Source: Pseudisothecium myosuroides
Lineage: Eukaryota > Streptophyta > Bryopsida > Hypnales > Lembophyllaceae
Reading direction: 5' to 3'
DNA length: 64,000 nucleotides
NCBI GenBank assembly: GCA_951799445.1
Contig: OX637293.1
Location: 22,816,001 to 22,880,000 of the forward strand
Below are positions 56,548-64,000 of the stretch, piece by piece. The notes under the pieces were generated by a model, which saw only the letters and a program-made list of their open reading frames with translations, was not told the DNA's origin and ran no database searches. The stretch's first letter is position 1, and each line of letters starts with the position of its first letter. A program made the position numbers and the translations under genes.

Positions 56548-58432
56548 TTGGCCGCTCGACCTTTAGCCATAGTGTGAAGTGGCCTTAAGAATTGACCCAT
56601 AACAATCTTACATCAATCCATGTCAAAAAAATTCTAATTAATGAGATTAAGGGAGCCGACCCATTTTCAACCACTTAAACAATTATGTATATTTGGAGCG
56701 CAGGTTTTTTGATTGCGGAATTTTTCCCGCATATAGAAATAGAGTTTGGAAGGATTGCACATTTTTCCAAAATTTTATTGCACAAAACTCAATTACTATA
56801 AAAAAAATTAGTGGAAGAATCTCTTTGACCTATAATGGTGATATAGACCTCTCTATTTCTGAACATATGTTGATTGCAAAATTGACCAAGGGTTGGTTGC
56901 AATATTGAGAGCCTTGCAGCTAATCGTAATGCGCCACAACAACTGAGCCACAACTTTATGGAAAGAGAACAACATATAGATTGGAAATGGGAGGGGTGAT
57001 AAGAAATAGGTCGACTACTGTAGGACTTCATTAGGTTGGTTAATAGGTAAAATCAATGCCTTGGGTGATAGTGATGGAGTTATTATGCAGGACGCTAACC
57101 CCATCCAACGAAGTAGGACGAGCAAATTCAATTTCCCTCGAGGAATTATGCAGAATTTTTTAATTTCTCACACATGAATTTTTTGCAAATTTTGAATTCA
57201 TATTTGCAGAGACCCTAAATTAGTTGGGGGGGTGAGATATGTAATAGGATTAACACAATTCATAATAGGGGGCTTTTTTACATTTACCTTGCAAAACACA
57301 AAATTCACCTTGTTGGTCCTACTTTGTGGGACAAAATATAGTGTCTTGCAGTTATTATCAATGATTGCTTCAAGAACTTCTACTTTTCAATGTAAATTCA
57401 TGAGAAGAAGTGATTTTTTATTCCTTCATGTAGTGGTCATGTTAGGAAATGTTGTAGCCATGTTAGGAATTATTGTGATTACTTTAGGTGGTAAAATGAC
57501 AATCAAGGTTTTTTTTTCATTTTTTATGAAGTGCCAAAGTGGCGATATAAAATGTTATAGTGGTGCTCCAAATTTCATCATTCATCCACATATTGGATAG
57601 AAAATATTTCATTAGCACATATCACATGTTTTAAATTCTATATTCATCCACCAAATCTAGCAATTTCATCCAAGATTTTTTTTATTAATTTGAAGTTTTC
57701 AAGCGAAAAGTTTCACATTTTTTTGCCATTTTTTAGCCAAATTATTTTCTTCTAGTGCAATTTGGCACTAGAAAGTACCCTCCCCCCGAGCCCTACTGAC
57801 CATTATGGGTATATGTTTGGGTGGTTTTGAGGTGGTCTAGAGGTTGTTTCAGGCCAATTGGGTAGCACTCTTCAAAAATTCATAATAAATTCACATTTTG
57901 TCAAAAAGAATAAAATTTCACTTGCTCTCTTCATTTCTCACATTTTTCTTTATATGAAAAAAAGTTAAAAAATTTCAGTAATAAATGTCAGCAGGGCAAA
58001 CCAGTCATTCTGACTATCCACTGTCATAACTAATAAGTTATTCACCTGCCCATCATTCAAGACTCTGCCCACAGTCTGTGCTTAGCCTGCTGGACTTGTT
58101 GACATTTATTACGGAAGTTTAGGGACGCCCTGGTTGCGGCTTGGGATAAGCTTACGAATCAATCCCCATAACATGGTTTGAAAGTTTTGAGAAATCAGAA
58201 GTGCATAACATTCAGTAGCCTTCAGAGAGGCTGCCTTTTCCTCTCTAGAGTCCTCATCCACGACTTTCATCCCCACATATTTAATATACGCTTCGGTACC
58301 GGGATAGTGACTGTCCATTATGATATGTTCCATTTTCTTTTCTTAATTTTAGGACTAGACATACAAATCAACAAATGTTTGTAGTGAAAGATGTTGGCCA
58401 AAAATCCAATGAGTGATACACTAATGTATTAT
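56548..58432. other. noncoding block 2 interior
   Basis: Aligns piecewise with 20890-24275. Contains an R1 copy (57528-57770) and a dispersed ATTCAAGACTCTG unit (58053). The frame at 57232-57600 runs through the R1 repeat and is not conserved. No gene recognised. Confidence 0.5.
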
Positions 58433-59366
58433 TAACCCCTAAAGGACCAAAGTCCCCTCGGGGGACACTTGGGATTTCGGGCAGGCTCGTGCGACCTGAA
58501 ATTTTAACCTGATTTTTTGAAACTTTTTTTGAAGATAGGGAATCACAATAGCTTTCTAAAAATATAATTTTTTTTCAATCGATGCCCAGGAGCAAAAGTT
58601 ATGGCATCCTAAAGCAAAAAAGCAGTTGGCCGGGCAGAAAAAAAAACAACAGAAAAATGTTTTTTTTAATTTTTTTTTTTTTTTCCCCACAAAGATCATG
58701 TTTTTGTGTACATTTGAAGCTTTGATTCATTCTACTTGGACTCAGAATGAGAAAGTTATGGACAATCTTGTTTTTCGGGCAATTTAAGCATCTTCAGAAA
58801 AAAAAAACTTATAGAATTCAATTTTGAATGCAATTTTCAATTTTTTTCAATTTTTTTTTATTTTAAAAAGGTCAAGTTTTTTTTGTAAGAACAATCCCAC
58901 CGTTGGGATTATGTTTTTTTAATTCCACCTAAGAGCTATTAACAATTTAGTGTTTTGTTCAATTTTGGACCTACTTCTACTTAACAATTTTTTTATATGT
59001 GAAAATCAAGGTTTGACATTCTGAAATTTTTTTCCCCGACTCTCAACTCAAATGTTCAACATATAAAATTACAACTTTTTGTTGTGTAGTGCAAAAAAAA
59101 TCCACAAATGGCCGTCAAAGTCATCTGAAATTGCAGGAAACAGTTCAAAAAAACTTTTTTTCCCAACTTTGAATGCTAATATCTTCCAATCAAAACGGTC
59201 AAACGTCTTGAAATTTTTACCACATAATTTGAGACAAGTGAAGTACAAGATCCTACGGTTAGATTGTACAAAAAAAGTTTTTTTTGGTTTAGGAAGTGAT
59301 CGCAGCAGAAATGGCAATTTTCAGTGGTTTTGGAGCATGAAAATGGCTTGGTCCTTTAGGGGTTAA
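58433..59366 (+). mobile_element. TTAA-flanked TIR element, copy with matching empty site
   Basis: TTAACCCCTAAAGGACC at 58433 and GGTCCTTTAGGGGTTAA ending at 59366; 934 bp. The left subterminal hairpin is AGTCCCC-tcg-GGGGACA, a changed but still paired version of the hairpin in copies 1 and 3. The interior is more diverged than other copies. The empty site at 24276 shows it inserted after the block duplication. Confidence 0.93.
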
Positions 59367-59405
59367 TCTTTGCAATCAATAACTTATTTTGGATTTCCAA
59401 GAGGA

Positions 59406-60012
59406 AAGACAACTCTATATGCACATGGGGTGGTAGGAGGTAGAGCAACCCACGTGGGATAAATAATTTAGAATTTGTAGGTTCTCATGCACTCATAGTT
59501 TAGTCAAAAACAAAGAATTGTGTTAAAAGTAGAATTTCAGACCTCATTTAGGCATAGTAAAATAAGTTTTCTCAAAAAACTTTGAACTAGAAAAAGTTGG
59601 TAAATGACAATAAGTTTCACCTCCAAAAATCCATTTGGGATTTTGAATCTCCAATCAAAAGTTATGGACAAATTTCGGAGAGGGGTTGGAATGGATTTTT
59701 AAAAGTATTAAAAAAAATGTCCATTAAAATCCCCTCCAAAATTTGTCTATAACTTTTGATTGGAGATTCAAAATCCCAAACGGATTTTTGGAGGTGAAAC
59801 TTATTGTCATCTACCAACTTTTTTTAGTTCAAATTGTTTGAAAAAAGTTATTTTACTATGCCTAAATGAGGTCTGAAATTTTACTTTTAACACAATTTCT
59901 ACTTTTGACTTAACTATGAGTGGTAGTTGAGAAACTACAAATTCTAATTTACATATTCCACATGGATTGTTCTACATCCTACCACTCCATGTGCATATAA
60001 AGAGTTGTCTTC
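59406..60012. mobile_element. F3 foldback, most complete copy
   Basis: Two arms of about 300 bp are inverted copies meeting near 59710. Outer pairs are AAGACAACTCTATATGCACA with TGTGCATATAAAGAGTTGTCTT, and inner pairs GATTTTGAATCTCCAATCAA with TTGATTGGAGATTCAAAATC. Other copies are at 24300 (half), 46640 and 48189. Noncoding; would form a long hairpin if transcribed. Confidence 0.85.
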
Positions 60013-61301
60013 TCACTTCTAGAGCACAATGGACAAATAGATTCCAATTCAAAGCAAGGTAATTCTACAATAACATTGAAATCAATAATCTCAATAAATC
60101 CATTAGCATTTTGTTTAAAGATCCTATTGTTTAGTTTTCAGTTTTACTTAGAAATTTTTAATTTGCCACTAGCAGTGTATAGTCGCAGCGCGGGCACCAA
60201 GTGATGTCTGGTAATTATTGACAATTGTCCGCACCAAATTACTGATTTGGTGCAGAATATACCGCACCATTTTGTTCGGGGGAGGAGCCAGTAACTGCTA
60301 CTGAATGTTATGTGCACAACCTCCAAATACAACAAAATTATCAATGCTTGGAAATCTATCATGTGCAACGAAGCAAACAAGAATGGTGTGACTGTGAGGC
60401 TCTACCGATTCCAACCAAATCCTAACCATATTGTGCAGTGTGAATGTAGTTGTAGATAGGATTTTGAAACTTAGATTTTGAAACCAGAGAGTCGTTGCCA
60501 CAATCTTTGTCCAAAGGACAGAGTCAACAAATCATGAAATTGCCTCAAAGAGATGGAAGGTTAGTACCCCCCCCCCTCCAAAAGCCACTTTTTGTTACTA
60601 TAACTAGTTGCTATTATTAGACTTATCAAATTTTCATATTCTCTTGTTGGCAAGCATGGTTTTTTTTTCATTTTTGTGAAGTGCTAATGTGGCAATGTAA
60701 AATGTTATAGTGGTGCTCCAACTTTCAACATTCATCCACATATTGGATAGAAAATGTCATGTTAGCATGTGCCGCATGTCCATATTTTTGTTTTCGTCCA
60801 CAATTTCGCGATTTCATCAAAGTTTTTTTTTTAAATTTGAAATTCTTTGGAAAGAAATTGGATGATTTTTTGCCATTTTTTAGCCAAATTATTTTTTTAA
60901 TGCCAAAAAAAAAGCCATGTTGGTAAGAAAAAAGAGGTTCCAACATACCAAAGATTTTGACATTTGGATATCGTATGCAAAAGTTATCAAGGGTCAAAGT
61001 TTTTTTTGGTAGATGTTATAAAATTGTTTCTTCAACATAAGTACATATTGATTTTGAAAATGTACACATACTAATGACAATGGTGGTTCTAGACCTAGTG
61101 CGATTTGAAGTGTACTTGATTTAAGTTAGGGACACCCTACTATCCCCTAGCTTTTGCTGGGGATAAGAATCAATTTCCAAAACAAGGCTAAAGTTTTTGA
61201 GAAATTATAGGTGCAAAATTTCAAAATACAAAAAAATTATCAATTTATGGAAATCATGTACAACCAAGCAAACAAATCATGAAATTGTCTCAAAGATATA
61301 T
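60013..61301. repeat. R3 and R1 repeats, noncoding
   Basis: R3 copies at about 60290-60600 and 61190-61300 (CATGTGCAACGAAGCAAACA; AATCATGAAATTGYCTCAAAG) are relatives of 22733-23000. An R1 copy lies at 60676-60930. A CCCCCCCCCC run sits near 60570. No gene recognised. Confidence 0.6.
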
Positions 61302-62746
61302 TTAACCCCTAAATGCCCAAGCCTTTCCAAGTGTGTTTTGACTACAAAAATAGAGCATGGGCTTATAGTTATCCCCAATGAAGCAAATTTTTTTGTTTCC
61401 TTCAAAATTGAACCATATAGTTGTTTAAAGAACTTGCTTAATAATATTGTACCAATTTTGATTGCAAAATTGCATAGGAATTGTGAGATTATAACAAGAG
61501 AATTGTACGTTTTCTATTTTTACTATGTCATCTTTTTCCACAATGTTTTAGAAGTTTGCATATTATTTTTTTGGAATTGGAGGTGACATGAGAAACTACA
61601 AATAGTGTTAGCACCACATTTAATATACTAAAATGCATTTTCAAAAAAATGAATTTCACATGAAAAGCTATCAAATTCATTACACAATCCACCTTGCAAT
61701 TGTTCAAATGCATTTTTTTAATAAGTAGAAATTGCAAATAACTCCAAATTAACACTTTTATGTATAAGTTTTCAATAGTGAAAATTATGAAAATACTTTA
61801 CTCTTTCTATTGCGACCATTTTCAAATTTAATGGATAAGTATAATTTCTTAAATCTCAAGTCAAATGAAATTGTTAAACTTTGCTCAAAGCCAGAAAATC
61901 ACAAACTTTAATTTTCTACTAATGGTACACATATGACTTTGAGGACCTCTCAAAAATCAAATATTTAACTTTTTCAATGAAAAGTAAAAGCATTCAATAG
62001 TTAGCCTTCAAAAATGCCTACAAAGAAATTTAAATTGGTCAAAGGAATTTAACTACCCACACCAAAGTGAGCTTGAAATTTTGGATCGACCATAGTCATC
62101 ATATGACTTGAGTTATTTATTTCATGTATTTTGGATAGAAACTAGATGAAACAATCTCTACTTAGTGATGAACTTAGTCATTCAATTAATTCTATAGCCA
62201 AGTATGAAACATGTAAAATTTACATGATAATTAGTTTGTTCATCCCAATTTGCATACTTATTTTACAAAGCAACACCATTCCAATATTTTGTAGCAATTT
62301 TGTTTCTTCATCCAAAAAGAAAGAAAAAGATATTTCCTAATATTCTTTTGGACTTTTTCTAGAATTTCACATTTGTGTAAATTCCATTTAAAACCATGGT
62401 TTAGCAAGTGATTTATAGTTACTTGACATTTAATTTTTTATATGTTTTTAAAGGATAACAGCTAACTATAATTGGCTCAATAATTGGTTTTTAATAAGCA
62501 CTTAAATTATGAATTGGGACCTTGCATATCCAAATATTGAAGAAATGAATTGAAGTTCTTTCTATTTTGAAGCGATTCTACAATTTTGTTTCTCCATTTG
62601 AATTTGGAAATATCAAATTTTTATATTTTATTTATAAGCTTGTTTTCACATTATCTACTTCGAATAAATGCACTGTGAGTTTGTCTTTCTTCTTTGAGTA
62701 AGTAAACGATAAGAACCATGACCTCTTCAGTGTCTTACTATGGATC
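61302..62746 (+). mobile_element. unpaired left end of a CCCCTAAATGCCC element
   Basis: TTAACCCCTAAATGCCCAAG begins at 61302, but no matching right end occurs before the next left end at 62747. It may share the right end at 63394 (with a nested or tandem copy) or be truncated. The 1.4 kb following is AT-rich with no recognisable protein; short frames at 61197-61755 are unsupported. Confidence 0.5.
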
Positions 62747-63394
62747 TTAACCCCTAAATGCCCAAGGACTTTTTTGAGCTTTTAGGAATGTTCTAAATTG
62801 AATAAAAAGTCAAAACTTTGATACGTTCATCAATTTATTTTGAATTGTAATTGTACAAATTCAAACTAGACATGTTAGAGATCACATAGGAGAAGGAAAC
62901 ACAACAGCATCACTTACCGATTGAAAGATTATAATGTTTGATCATGAAGGTGTTAAAACTATGAAAGTGATTTGAAGTCTTTCAATCTTCTTTTCACATG
63001 TCAAATCTAAAAAGTTGGTCACCAAAAAAATATGAGGGTAAAGGACCTAACATGCATAATTCCAATCAATTTATGGCTTTTCAAAATCTATTCTACAATT
63101 CTTTTAAATGAATTTCTAATGTGATTTTTTCTCCAAGATCTAGTGTATTTGAGGCTCATTTCCTAGAGCCCTCAATACTATGGAAAGTTAAGATTGGAAT
63201 GGACACCCTTGCACAAAATCTTGAATAGAAAAATCATAATCAATCATTTTCAAATTGGATTTTTGATGCTTAAACTAGAGTTCAGATTTAAAATATATAT
63301 AGAAACAATTAAACGTAACAACTTGGTTAGGTTTTATTTTACTTCAAAGTATTGTCAACACCAAAATTTGGAACCTTGGGCATTTAGGGGTTAA
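62747..63394 (+). mobile_element. TTAA-flanked element, CCCCTAAATGCCC family
   Basis: TTAACCCCTAAATGCCCAAG on the left and CTTGGGCATTTAGGGGTTAA on the right, a 20-bp perfect inverted repeat including TTAA. Length 648 bp. The first eight bases of the repeat (CCCCTAAA) are shared with the CCCCTAAAGGACC family; the next bases and the interior differ, so it is a sister family. No coding sequence. Confidence 0.9.
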
Positions 63395-63579
63395 TCTATT
63401 CATGACACAAGGAAAATGTTTTCCTAGCATTAAAAATTATTACAACATAGATCACTCAATTTTTTTAAAAATGCATATTAATATTGAAAGTAAAGTAGAC
63501 ATGAGACCTATTAAATACTGGCACATTAATTTCCATCAGTAACATTTTTCTAGCAAGCAAACCAAGCACCTGGATGATT

Positions 63580-64000
63580 TTAACCCCTAAAGGACCGAGG
63601 CCTTTTTTCTGCCAAAAAACAATGAAAACTGCCATTTCTATAGCAAAGAGTAAAAAAATTTGAAAAATGTTTTTTTTTCACATCCAACCGTAGGATCTTA
63701 CACCTAACTAGTATAAGAATGTGTGGAATTTTTTTTAGAATTTTTGACCGCACAGATTGCAAGATATTTGCATTTAAAGTGAAAAAAACAAGTTTTTCAG
63801 CACATTGTGGGACTAGATTTTTTGACTTTAAACATTTTTAACTTAAAATTTTTGCACTACAGAGTTTTGAGCTTTTATTTTTTATAGTGGAGAATTGAGT
63901 TGAGAGTCTAGAAAAAAAATAATATTAAAAAAAAACTTAATTATCATTCTTAAAAAAATTGTTAAGTAGATGTAGGTACAAGATAGAAGGAAAATCTAAA
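63580..64000 (-). mobile_element. TTAA-flanked TIR element, cut by the window end
   Basis: TTAACCCCTAAAGGACCGAG starts at 63580 in reverse orientation; the first 420 bp closely match the same part of copies 1 and 32283 (TTCTGCCAAAAAAC, TAACTAGTATAAGAATGTG, TTTTTCAGCACATTGTGGG). The other end lies outside the window. Confidence 0.9.

Larger units (their letters stand above)
35330..59720. repeat. block 2 of the large direct segmental duplication (partner 3850-24700)
   Basis: Collinear with block 1 but longer, mainly because of three insertions between 43634 and 49166, a 629-bp insertion in P450-B intron 7 and two TTAA insertions (50417, 58433). Block 1 in turn has insertions missing here (14785, 15639, 17430). 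Neither block contains a second ClpP4 tail. Confidence 0.85.

Overview
This is a nuclear window from a land plant. The evidence is a split gene ending in a chloroplast ClpP4-type protease tail, two nine-exon cytochrome P450 genes of the plant CYP85-clan type with GT-AG introns, CACTA-type terminal repeats of the kind common in plants, and an AT-rich background packed with miniature transposons. I cannot name the species. I saw no rRNA, tRNA, organellar or bacterial genes.

Layout. Positions 1-2330 hold minisatellites, a candidate orphan exon (1198-1269) and a 72-bp tandem repeat (1703-2062). From about 3850 to 24700 runs block 1 of a large direct duplication. It carries P450-A on the minus strand (4523-9898), its 5' flank, and noncoding sequence with many mobile elements. 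Positions 24700-35300 are single copy: the last two exons of a ClpP4 gene (25205-25846, plus strand), a 1.2-kb foldback element, a retrotransposon relic and several old elements. From about 35330 to 59720 runs block 2, collinear with block 1. It carries P450-B on the minus strand (36044-42027), which has a stop codon and a frameshift in exon 1. The last 4 kb hold more mobile elements.

The dominant structural signal is a family of about 0.94-kb noncoding elements whose ends read TTAACCCCTAAAGGACC and its reverse complement, so they sit between TTAA duplications like piggyBac, Kolobok or Sola3 transposons. Six are well preserved at both ends, one more is cut by the window end, and several are degraded. 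Related TTAA-flanked groups have ends CCCCTAAATGCCC and CCCCTCACCGCCGG. Because the region is duplicated, one block often preserves the empty target of an element present in the other. I find such empty sites for three TTAA insertions and for at least six insertions of other families. This gives target-site duplications and relative ages directly from the sequence.

The two P450 copies differ much more in protein-coding exons than expected from their introns: exon 2 is roughly 80% identical in DNA and 63% in protein, while adjacent introns are about 94% identical. This suggests diversifying selection after duplication. Copy A has an uninterrupted predicted 503-residue frame but lacks the usual heme-contacting arginine. 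Copy B keeps that arginine but is broken near its N-terminus. All identity figures are by-eye estimates.
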